Shown here: one piece after another, positions 1 to 5,772 of the stretch | Layout of the letters: every line of letters starts with the position of its first letter | Numbering within the stretch: the first letter of the stretch is position 1 | The notes under the pieces: generated by a model | What the model was told of the DNA's origin: nothing | What the model saw: only the letters and a program-made list of their open reading frames with translations | The model's database searches: none | Origin: CAZZIZ01 sp964654535 | GTDB taxonomy: Bacteria; Bacteroidota; Bacteroidia; Chitinophagales; UBA2359 | DNA length: 10,132 nucleotides | Direction: 5' to 3' | NCBI GenBank assembly: GCA_964654535.1 | Contig: CAZZIZ010000126.1 | Location: 1 to 10,132 of the forward strand | Made by a program: the position numbers and the translations under genes

Positions 1-94
1 ATGGCAAGGGAAAATTAACAACGCGCCAGAGCCGCGCTCAAGGAAAGTACGAGAATCCGCGTGAGGGATAGGAAGGATGCGACCAGAGGGAGTA

Positions 95-170
95 GTCGCT
101 TTTGTTGAAGCAGTAAAGACTTACCGCCTTAGCGGTAGAAGGATTTACTTTGCTGAAACAAGAAAGCGAC
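95..170. repeat. Imperfect long inverted repeat (hairpin 1)
   Basis: Outer arms GTCGCTTT (95-102) and AAAGCGAC (163-170) pair perfectly. The stem continues inward through TGTT (103-106) with AACA (157-160), AGCA (109-112) with TGCT (151-154), GTAAA (113-117) with TTTAC (144-148), and CTT (120-122) with AAG (139-141). It is capped by ACCGC (123-127) with GCGGT (132-136) around the loop CTTA. Small bulges interrupt it, for example at 107-108, 149-150 and 161-162. The nearly continuous pairing over about 76 nt argues for a folded transcript or a palindromic repeat rather than chance. Confidence 0.65.
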
Positions 171-200
171 CGAAGCGAAGCGGAGTCCTGGATAGCCCGA

Positions 201-262
201 CCCCAAATCTATCTGTTCCCTTGTTGGTCCTCTGACCAACAAGGGAACAGATAGATTTGGGG
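201..262. repeat. Perfect 29-bp inverted repeat with 4-nt loop (hairpin 2)
   Basis: The arm at 201-229 (starting CCCCAAATCT) is the exact reverse complement of the arm at 234-262 (ending AGATTTGGGG). The loop is CTCT at 230-233. All 29 pairs are Watson-Crick. It begins 19 nt past the stop codon of the minus-strand gene at 281-1156, so it could act as a transcription barrier or a 3'-end stabiliser. However, no U-tract follows it on either strand, so it is not a textbook intrinsic terminator. It is also the inner arm of the larger structured element. Confidence 0.85.
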
Positions 263-280
263 GCACGCCCAAATTATTAA

Positions 281-1156
281 CTAAACCAATTCACAAAATT
301 CGCTGAGCAGTTTGTCCAATCGAACGTATCGATCTACAATTCCCGTTTCGTTGAGCAAAACCAGCAACTCAAACATCTCATCGCGCTTAAAAGAATTGTC
401 GGTCGCCCATTCTGTTTTTTCAAACCAGGCCGCAACATCTTCTTTTTTCAATTCGTAGCGCTCTGAAACGAGGTCAACAAAGTCATCGGATTCGGTAAAT
501 GTCTTCGCAGACTTATTGATAACCGCTTGCATCGCTTTAATGGCCTCCTGATTTTCGTCGATAAAAGCACTCCGCCCAGCAATAACAAAACAAGGCCAAG
601 GGGTTACTACTTCACCGGCGCGTTTGAACTCACCACTGTCGACATAAGGTTTGGTGGTATACTTTTCCCAAAGCAAACAATCCGATTCATCCTTTTTGAA
701 TGACTCGCGGGTTCCTTCTAAACCACCGGTGATGACAAAATTGAGTTTCTCCGTATTCCAGTTCAGTTGTTTCGAAAGTAGGTAGGTGATTAAATGCGAG
801 CCCGATCCTTTTCGACTTATGGAAAACCTCGCGCCCTGTAGCGAATTCAAGTCTGTGAACTTGCTATTGGATGGACAGTGTGCTCCCCAAATGAGTGGGC
901 TCTTGATATACTGTTGAATAATACGCGTCTCGTTACCATTGATAATGTCGCGGACAATTCCAGCGGTGAGAATAATGGCTACGTCTATTTTGTCTTCCCT
1001 GAGGTCTTTGGCCATAGCGCCCGTGCCTCCGGGATAGTCAGTCCATTCTAGGTCAATGCCTTGTTCCTCAAACCAGTTTTTCTCCTTGGCCAGATGCCAG
1101 GGCAGGTTAAAATGTTCTGGTACACCGCCGACCCTTATTTTCACTAAATCTGCCAT
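281..1156 (-). CDS. Cytoplasmic periplasmic-binding-protein-fold (PBP2, NMT1/SsuA-like) protein
   Basis: The 291-aa product resembles type-2 substrate-binding proteins of the nitrate/sulfonate/taurine and THI5/NMT1 group. The N-terminal lobe opens with a beta strand and GGVPEHFNLPWHLA (residues 10-23), then a DYPGGTGAM loop (40-48) and DVAIILTAGIV (58-68). The second lobe has GARFSISRKGSGSHL (108-122) and the crossover around GGLEGTRE (144-151). The protein starts directly with MADLVKIRV and has neither a signal peptide nor a lipobox, so it should stay in the cytoplasm. This recalls the signal-less Ca3427-like branch of the fold, whose ligand is unknown to me. No permease or ATPase gene lies nearby. 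The ATG at 1154-1156 has AAGGA 9 nt upstream, supporting this start. It is divergent from hemF. The fold is fairly sure; a transport role is doubtful, and binding or sensing of a small ligand is inference. Confidence 0.8.
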   Translation of the reverse strand: MADLVKIRVGGVPEHFNLPWHLAKEKNWFEEQGIDLEWTDYPGGTGAMAKDLREDKIDVAIILTAGIVRDIINGNETRIIQQYIKSPLIWGAHCPSNSKFTDLNSLQGARFSISRKGSGSHLITYLLSKQLNWNTEKLNFVITGGLEGTRESFKKDESDCLLWEKYTTKPYVDSGEFKRAGEVVTPWPCFVIAGRSAFIDENQEAIKAMQAVINKSAKTFTESDDFVDLVSERYELKKEDVAAWFEKTEWATDNSFKRDEMFELLVLLNETGIVDRYVRLDKLLSEFCELV

Positions 1157-1214
1157 ATTCTTTATTCCTTTGCGCTACACTTATAACAACGCAAGCGCGA
1201 AAATAGTGTACGCA
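1157..1214. promoter_or_regulatory. Divergent intergenic region between the PBP-fold gene and hemF
   Basis: These 58 bp separate two oppositely oriented start codons, so promoters for both genes must lie here or reach into the neighbouring coding sequence. The only clear signal is AAGGA on the minus strand (plus-strand 1166-1170), the likely ribosome binding site of the minus gene. I see no convincing TTG/TAnnTTTG pair in either direction, and no Shine-Dalgarno sequence before hemF. Confidence 0.4.
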
Positions 1215-2123
1215 ATGTCAAATGTCAAAAAAGAAGAAATAGCCGCTTGGTTTCGCAATTTGCAAGACCATATTTGCGCGGAACTGGAAAGCATAGACGG
1301 AAAGGGTAGTTTTGTCGAAGACCTTTGGCAACGCGACGAAGGTGGTGGTGGTCGCAGCAGAGTGCTCAGTGGAGGTGCTGTGGTCGAAAAGGGCGGAGTG
1401 AACTGCTCGGAGGTATTTGGCCCCTTGCCTGAGGCGATAAGCAAAGGCTTGGGAATGCCCAAGGGCGATTTCTATGCTACAGGAATTTCAATTGTCATTC
1501 ATCCCGAGCATGCTTTGGTACCGATAATCCATATGAATCTGCGCTATTTTGAAATGGACGGCGGCCAGTCGTGGTTCGGTGGTGGTATCGATTTGACACC
1601 ACACTATGTTCATGATGAGGATGCCCGATTCTTTCATCAATCTTTGAAACGTGTTTGCGACGCACACCACGCGAGCTACTATACTGAGTTCAAGGAGTGG
1701 GCAGACAATTACTTTTACATACCCCATCGCGAAGAGACACGAGGTATAGGTGGTATTTTCTTTGATAGACTTTCAGCTACGGACGAATTGACTATGGAAG
1801 ACCGCTTTGCTTTTGTAAAAGAAGTTGGCGAGGCCTTTGTACCGATCTATTCCGAGTTGATAGAACGCAATCGAACTAAAGCAATTGGTGAGCGCGAAAA
1901 GAAATGGCAAATGCTGCGCCGCTCACGTTACGTCGAATTCAATTTGGTCTACGACAAAGGGACAATGTTCGGTTTGAAAACCAAGGGAAGAATCGAGAGT
2001 ATTTTAATGAGTTTACCTCCAGTAGCTCATTGGGACTATAATGTTCAACCTGAAGCTGGTACTTTGGAAGAATTGACGATAAAAAAGCTTAAAAAAGGCC
2101 TTAATTGGGCGGAATCGATCTAG
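1215..2123 (+). CDS. hemF: Oxygen-dependent coproporphyrinogen III oxidase
   Basis: HemF converts coproporphyrinogen III to protoporphyrinogen IX by two oxidative decarboxylations using O2, in late heme synthesis, in the cytoplasm. The 302-aa length matches the usual ~300 aa. Family blocks are present in order: GGGGRSRVLSGG (43-54), EKGGVNCSEVFG (58-69), HMNLRYFE (106-113), WFGGGIDLTPHY (120-131, with the conserved acidic residue D126) and the CPO signature ADNYFYIPHREETRGIGG (163-180) followed by IFFD. The reading frame stays open upstream to 1056, but that extension lies over the start of the opposite gene and has no family similarity. I therefore choose the ATG at 1215, giving MSNVKKEEIAAWF. 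There is no Shine-Dalgarno sequence. An O2-dependent enzyme points to aerobic growth. No oxygen-independent coproporphyrinogen enzyme is in the window. Confidence 0.96.
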   Translation: MSNVKKEEIAAWFRNLQDHICAELESIDGKGSFVEDLWQRDEGGGGRSRVLSGGAVVEKGGVNCSEVFGPLPEAISKGLGMPKGDFYATGISIVIHPEHALVPIIHMNLRYFEMDGGQSWFGGGIDLTPHYVHDEDARFFHQSLKRVCDAHHASYYTEFKEWADNYFYIPHREETRGIGGIFFDRLSATDELTMEDRFAFVKEVGEAFVPIYSELIERNRTKAIGEREKKWQMLRRSRYVEFNLVYDKGTMFGLKTKGRIESILMSLPPVAHWDYNVQPEAGTLEELTIKKLKKGLNWAESI

Positions 2124-2180
2124 CCAAAGATGAGGAAAACACTTTCTGCGTTTTAATACATAGATGCGTAATTTTCTACC

Positions 2181-2186
2181 AAGGAG
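2181..2186 (+). promoter_or_regulatory. Strong Shine-Dalgarno sequence fixing the ftsX GTG start
   Basis: AAGGAG lies 6 nt before the GTG at 2193. It is the clearest ribosome binding site in the window. Most other starts here lack one, as is common in Bacteroidota. It supports use of the non-ATG start codon. Confidence 0.7.
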
Positions 2187-2192
2187 AGCAAA

Positions 2193-3056
2193 GTGAATAC
2201 TGTTAAAAATAAAGGAAATCGTACTTCGTACATCTACTCAATTCTGAGTGTGTCATTGGTTCTGTTTTTATTGGGGCTTTTGGGCGTGTTGCTTTTGAAC
2301 GCGACGCGTCTGAGCCGGATTATGAAAGAAAACGTGCAGGTTTCGGTTATTTTGAAAGACTCTTTTAAAGATCATAAAAAAGAAACTTTGCTGAATCTCA
2401 TCGCTGGGAAACCCTACGTACAAAGCCTGGAATACGTGAGCAAAGACGACGCGGCAAAGATGTTTATCGAAGAGTACGGTGAGAACTTTGTGGAATTACT
2501 GGATGGAAATCCGCTTTATGCTTCAGTTAATGTTCGACTAAACGCGGACTTTATGGAGGAAGAAGATCTCGATAAAATTGAGGTGGACTTGCTGAATGCC
2601 GAATCGGTCGACGAGGTTTTTTATCAGCGAAATTTGCTCTCACTGATTAATGAAAATTTTAAGAAGTTGGGAATTGCTCTTTTGATACTTAGTGTCTTGT
2701 TACTTTCTATAGCGATTACCTTAATCGATAGCACGATTCGCTTGGCGATGTATTCAAATCGATTTTTGATAAAGAGTATGCAATTGGTTGGCGCGACCAG
2801 ATGGCTGATTACCAAACCCTTTATTCAGCGTTCTATTTGGAATGGTGGTTTCAGCGGTTTGGCAGCGGGCACGGCCGTAGGCGCTTTGTTGTACTTTATA
2901 GATAAAAAATTTCCTAACCTTGGGCTTACGCAAAATCCGCTAGAATATTTATTGATATTTTCAGGTATTATGATGGTAGGTATATTCATTTCTTACTGGA
3001 GCACCCGTGCTGCAGTTCGTAAGTACTTGAAGCTAAAGTTGGACGATCTTTATTAA
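2193..3056 (+). CDS. ftsX: Cell-division protein FtsX (ABC-transporter-like membrane subunit)
   Basis: FtsX pairs with the ATPase FtsE at the division site and relays ATP hydrolysis to periplasmic peptidoglycan hydrolases. The 287-aa protein has the FtsX layout: cytoplasmic N-terminus, TM1 about 14-36, an extracytoplasmic domain about 45-155, then TM2 (158-180), TM3 (217-236) and TM4 (251-270). The outer domain contains NPLYASVNVRL (106-116), matching the family NPLPxS region with Y in place of P. The cytoplasmic loop MQLVGATRWLITKPF (196-210) is the typical FtsX/MacB-type coupling segment. Translation starts at a GTG preceded by AAGGAG. It lies 69 bp after hemF and heads the block running to ribF. 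ftsE is not in this window; in Bacteroidota it is often encoded elsewhere. Confidence 0.95.
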   Translation: MNTVKNKGNRTSYIYSILSVSLVLFLLGLLGVLLLNATRLSRIMKENVQVSVILKDSFKDHKKETLLNLIAGKPYVQSLEYVSKDDAAKMFIEEYGENFVELLDGNPLYASVNVRLNADFMEEEDLDKIEVDLLNAESVDEVFYQRNLLSLINENFKKLGIALLILSVLLLSIAITLIDSTIRLAMYSNRFLIKSMQLVGATRWLITKPFIQRSIWNGGFSGLAAGTAVGALLYFIDKKFPNLGLTQNPLEYLLIFSGIMMVGIFISYWSTRAAVRKYLKLKLDDLY

Positions 3057-3065
3057 ATTTACAAA

Positions 3066-3320
3066 GTGGAAAATCAGAATAGACCTTACTTATTCGGAAA
3101 GAAGAATATTTTCTTTGTTCTTGTCGGCGTAGCGCTCATGCTCGTGGGTTACTTAACTATGATTGGGGGTGGAAGTGAAGATCCGAACGTCTATCCCGTA
3201 GAGGAGATTTACGGATTTCGCCGTACGGTTATAGCGCCGATTCTGATTATTGCTGGTCTGGTTCTGCAAATCGTAGCCATACTCATTCGCCCCGATGCCT
3301 CTGGCGATGAAAGAGACTAG
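3066..3320 (+). CDS. DUF3098 family small membrane protein
   Basis: This 84-aa protein has two hydrophobic helices, about 14-33 and 54-74. They are joined by a short loop with GGGSEDPNVYPVEEIYGFRR (34-53), the characteristic DUF3098 segment. Function is unknown. In Bacteroidota this family typically sits between ftsX and uppP, as here, which hints at a role in envelope growth or division, but this is inference from position only. The start is GTG at 3066, in the same reading frame as ftsX and only three sense codons after its TAA. No ATG is available between that stop and the conserved region, and there is no Shine-Dalgarno sequence, so translation may be coupled to ftsX. The charged C-terminus (DASGDERD) is presumably cytoplasmic. 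Confidence 0.88.
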   Translation: MENQNRPYLFGKKNIFFVLVGVALMLVGYLTMIGGGSEDPNVYPVEEIYGFRRTVIAPILIIAGLVLQIVAILIRPDASGDERD

Positions 3321-3347
3321 CCAATTTTTGTTCAGCTATAATTTGAT

Positions 3348-4139
3348 TTGTCGGTAATAGAAGCCATCATTCTTGGTATCCTACAGGGGCTGACAGAGTT
3401 CCTGCCTGTAAGCAGTAGTGGGCATATTGAATTGGGTAAGGCATTTTTAGACGTTGAGCAAGCAGACAGTTTGCTCTTTTCACTTGTGGTACACGGTGCA
3501 ACTGTACTCAGTACGATTTTGGTTTTTGGGAAAGACATTTTAAAACTTTTAGAAGGCCTTTTCCAATTTTCTTGGAACAAGGAAACCAAATACTTGTGCT
3601 TACTTATTGCTTCTGCCATCCCATTAGCATTTTTGGGATTGTTTTTTCAAGAACATATTAATCGCTTGTTTTCTGGTAATCTACTTTTGGTTGGTGCTAT
3701 GCTTATCGTAACTGCCTTGCTGCTACAATTAACCAGACTGGAAAAAGAACAAAACACCGAGCTTAGTTTTTCAAAAGTGTTGGTCATCGGTTTGGCTCAA
3801 GCCTTGGCGGTTGTTCCCGGAATATCACGCTCTGGTGCGACTATTAGTACTGCATTGGCACTTGGCATTGTTCGAGAAGAGGCTGCGCGATTTTCTTTTT
3901 TAATGGTCCTGTTGCCCATTTTGGGTGCTAATACCATTCAATGTATGAGCCTACTTGATAGCTCAAGTTCTGCGGGAATAAGTACCTCTGCCCTTATCGC
4001 TGGCTTTTTTGCAGCATTTATTTCGGGTTTGGTCGCCTGTAAGATGATGATCGCCTTAGTGAAGAAGGGCAAGGTCATTTACTTCTCCATTTATTGCTTT
4101 GTCGTTGGTACAATCGCCATATTTGCAGCCTTGAATTAA
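3348..4139 (+). CDS. uppP: Undecaprenyl-diphosphatase (BacA/UppP family)
   Basis: UppP dephosphorylates undecaprenyl diphosphate so the lipid carrier can be reused for peptidoglycan and glycan export. The 263-aa polytopic protein carries both family motifs. The first is QGLTE (13-17, the (E/Q)xxxE motif) followed by FLPVSSSGH (18-26, with H26). The second is VPGISRSGATIS (156-167) with R161. These correspond to the catalytic residues of the E. coli enzyme, with the first Glu replaced by Gln, a known variant. The start is TTG at 3348: an in-frame TAA lies only two codons upstream, and no ATG precedes the conserved MSVIEAIILGILQGL start. No Shine-Dalgarno sequence is seen. It follows the DUF3098 gene by 27 bp, and its stop overlaps the truB start by one base (TAATG). 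Overproduction of this family is associated with bacitracin resistance. Confidence 0.96.
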   Translation: MSVIEAIILGILQGLTEFLPVSSSGHIELGKAFLDVEQADSLLFSLVVHGATVLSTILVFGKDILKLLEGLFQFSWNKETKYLCLLIASAIPLAFLGLFFQEHINRLFSGNLLLVGAMLIVTALLLQLTRLEKEQNTELSFSKVLVIGLAQALAVVPGISRSGATISTALALGIVREEAARFSFLMVLLPILGANTIQCMSLLDSSSSAGISTSALIAGFFAAFISGLVACKMMIALVKKGKVIYFSIYCFVVGTIAIFAALN

Positions 4140-4849
4140 TGAAATACTTACCCAAAACGGCTGAGGAACTTTGGACAGGAGCAATGCTCTTAATTGATAA
4201 ACCGCTGGACTGGAGTTCATTCGATGTTGTCAATAAAGTTCGCTACAGTATTAATGGCAAGATAAAGGTCGGTCACGCCGGAACCTTAGATCCGAGAGCA
4301 ACGGGACTACTGGTAGTTTGTACGGGTAGGTGGACCAAACGTATAAGTGAGTTTGTCGGATTGGACAAAGACTACGAGGGTACTTTCAAAATGGGCGAGA
4401 CTACCCCGAGCTACGATAGTGAAGCGGAGGTCGATCAAACTTTTTCCACCGAACATCTTAACGGTGAACTGTTAGAACAAGCCACGGAAAAATTCAAAGG
4501 AAAATTTGAACAATACGCTCCAATTTATTCTGCCCTAAAGGTGAACGGAAAAAGATCCTATAAACTAGCTCGAGCTGGGGTTGCCGTTGAGCGTAAAAAG
4601 CGCGAAGTCACCATTGATAGATTCGACCTCACTAAAATCGCTTTGCCCGAAGTCGATTTTTTCGTGACTTGCAGCAAGGGAACTTACATTCGATCACTCG
4701 CACACGATTTTGGCGCGGCTGTTAAATCCGGAGCCTACCTATCTGCACTGAAGCGAAGTAGAGTGGGAGAGTATAAACTCTCCAATGCACATCAGTTGGA
4801 TACACTCATTCCTTACTTAGATACCCTAACCAAAGACCACGTGCGATGA
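4139..4849 (+). CDS. truB: tRNA pseudouridine-55 synthase TruB
   Basis: TruB isomerises U55 in the T-loop of tRNAs to pseudouridine. The 236-aa protein shows the catalytic block KVGHAGTLDPRATGLL (43-58) with nucleophile D51, the conserved Tyr in DKDYEGTF (Y79), PIYSALKVNGKRSYKLAR (128-145) and TCSKGTYIRSLAHDFG (177-192). It is shorter than E. coli TruB (314 aa) because the C-terminal PUA-type extension is absent, which is usual for Bacteroidota. The frame is open back to 4094 inside uppP, but the ATG at 4139, overlapping the uppP stop as TAATG, is the natural start and gives MKYLPKTAEELW. Its end overlaps ribF by ATGA, so the two are probably translationally coupled. Confidence 0.96.
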   Translation: MKYLPKTAEELWTGAMLLIDKPLDWSSFDVVNKVRYSINGKIKVGHAGTLDPRATGLLVVCTGRWTKRISEFVGLDKDYEGTFKMGETTPSYDSEAEVDQTFSTEHLNGELLEQATEKFKGKFEQYAPIYSALKVNGKRSYKLARAGVAVERKKREVTIDRFDLTKIALPEVDFFVTCSKGTYIRSLAHDFGAAVKSGAYLSALKRSRVGEYKLSNAHQLDTLIPYLDTLTKDHVR

Positions 4850-5772
4850 AAGTATGGCGTAGCCTAGACGGATTGAAGTCCATAAAAAATGCCGTGCTAA
4901 CCATCGGTACTTACGATGGCGTACACATAGGACATCAAAGTATCATAAAGCGTGTAAATGACTTGGCAAAAAGTGTCGATGGCTCGAGTGTCTTAATCAC
5001 TTTTCACCCACACCCTAGAGTTGTGGTTAATACAGAGCGAAAAGTAATGTTGCTAAGTTCTTTGGAAGAAAAAATTGATTTACTCGAACAATACGGCTTG
5101 CAAAATTTGGTAGTCGTTCCTTTTACACGCGCCTTCTCGCAAATGTCTCCGAAGGAGTACATAAAAGGTTTTCTGCTTGAAAATTTCGACTTAAATACTA
5201 TAGTCATCGGCTACAACCACAAGTTTGGAAAAAACCGTTCTGGTGATTTCAATTTTTTAATAGAACAGTCGAAAGAACTCGATTTTCAAGTAGAGCAAAT
5301 TAGCGAGCAAGAGTTGGAATCTATTTCTGTAAGCTCCACTAAGGTACGTGAGTCACTAACCGAAGGAAATGTTAAACGCGCCAATTTTTTATTAGGCCAC
5401 GAGTACTTTCTACGAGGTACAGTTATAAAAGGAAAGCAGCTTGGAAAAACACTGGGCTTTCCTACTGCCAATCTTTTAGTCGAATCAAAGGAAAAGCTAG
5501 TTCCGCGCAACGGCGTCTATGCAGTCCGCGTAAATCTCGCCGACAAAAATTACACTGGAATGCTCAACATTGGCTACCGACCTACCGTTAGCGGAGAGCA
5601 TCTGAGTATCGAAGTCAATATTTTTGATTTTGACCAAGATATCTACGGAGAACAGTTGCAACTAAGTTTTGTGGACTTCTTGAGAGAGGAAATAAAGTTC
5701 GGTGGGGTGGTGGATTTGAAAAAGCAGTTGTCCAAAGATAAACTACGAGCGAAAGAAATTCTTAGCCCATAA
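4846..5772 (+). CDS. ribF: Bifunctional riboflavin kinase / FAD synthetase
   Basis: RibF phosphorylates riboflavin to FMN and adenylates FMN to FAD. The 308-aa length is typical. The N-terminal FAD-synthetase (nucleotidyltransferase) domain has TIGTYDGVHIGH (19-30), FHPHPR (53-58), GYNHKFGKNRSGD (122-134) and SSTKVRESLTEGNVKRAN (163-180). The C-terminal flavokinase domain has GKTLGFPTANL (200-210), PRNGVYAV (220-227), GMLNIGYRPTV (238-248) and IEVNIFDFDQDIYG (255-268), where E256 is the expected catalytic base. The start overlaps the truB stop (ATGA), and the gene ends the plus-strand block. Its last 11 bp overlap the 3' end of the opposing holA gene. No FMN riboswitch is visible upstream, as expected for an internal operon gene. 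Confidence 0.96.
   Translation: MKVWRSLDGLKSIKNAVLTIGTYDGVHIGHQSIIKRVNDLAKSVDGSSVLITFHPHPRVVVNTERKVMLLSSLEEKIDLLEQYGLQNLVVVPFTRAFSQMSPKEYIKGFLLENFDLNTIVIGYNHKFGKNRSGDFNFLIEQSKELDFQVEQISEQELESISVSSTKVRESLTEGNVKRANFLLGHEYFLRGTVIKGKQLGKTLGFPTANLLVESKEKLVPRNGVYAVRVNLADKNYTGMLNIGYRPTVSGEHLSIEVNIFDFDQDIYGEQLQLSFVDFLREEIKFGGVVDLKKQLSKDKLRAKEILSP

Larger units (their letters stand above)
59..270. other. Putative structured intergenic element (RNA-like), strand undetermined
   Basis: This gene-free stretch holds several helices that nest into one fold. GCGTG at 59-63 is complementary to CACGC at 264-268 and could close the element. Inside lie a long imperfect hairpin (95-170) and a perfect 29-bp hairpin (201-262), joined by a linker containing the direct repeat GAAGCGAAGCG and AGCCCGAC. 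From memory, the boundary words GCGTGAGGGAT, AGCCCGACC and CACGCCC resemble a recurrent intergenic element of flavobacterial genomes, usually found just after coding regions. I cannot verify that here or match it to a named Rfam family. If read on the minus strand it would be the 3' untranslated region of the gene ending at 281. If read on the plus strand it would be the tail of a gene left of the window. The helices are seen directly; the RNA function is inferred. Bases 1-58 hold nothing I can support. Confidence 0.5.

Noticed and set aside
3..71. Possible C-terminal tail of an upstream gene (frame beginning GKGKLTTRQ), faintly like the small ribosomal protein THX
   Set aside because: Similarity is only to a basic GKG start, no start codon is present, and the frame runs into the conserved boundary of the structured element. 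It cannot be told from chance.
281..1156. A thiamine-precursor (THI5-type) biosynthetic enzyme
   Set aside because: The fold is shared, but I do not see the family's characteristic active-site His and Cys-rich motif, and there are no thiamine genes or TPP riboswitch nearby.
1056..1214. A 53-residue N-terminal extension of hemF
   Set aside because: It lies across the start of the divergent gene, has no family similarity, and the ATG at 1215 gives the normal HemF length and N-terminus.
2169..2176. TAATTTTC as a -7 promoter box for ftsX
   Set aside because: It misses the final G, has no good TTG upstream, and would place the transcript start at or inside the Shine-Dalgarno sequence. Cotranscription with hemF is simpler.
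3337..3345. TATAATTTG as a promoter for uppP
   Set aside because: The spacing of the box is off by one base and the leader would be almost absent; the gene sits inside an apparent operon.
4094..4138. A 15-residue N-terminal extension of truB inside uppP
   Set aside because: The ATG at 4139 overlaps the uppP stop as TAATG, the normal tight-operon arrangement, and the conserved TruB region begins after it.
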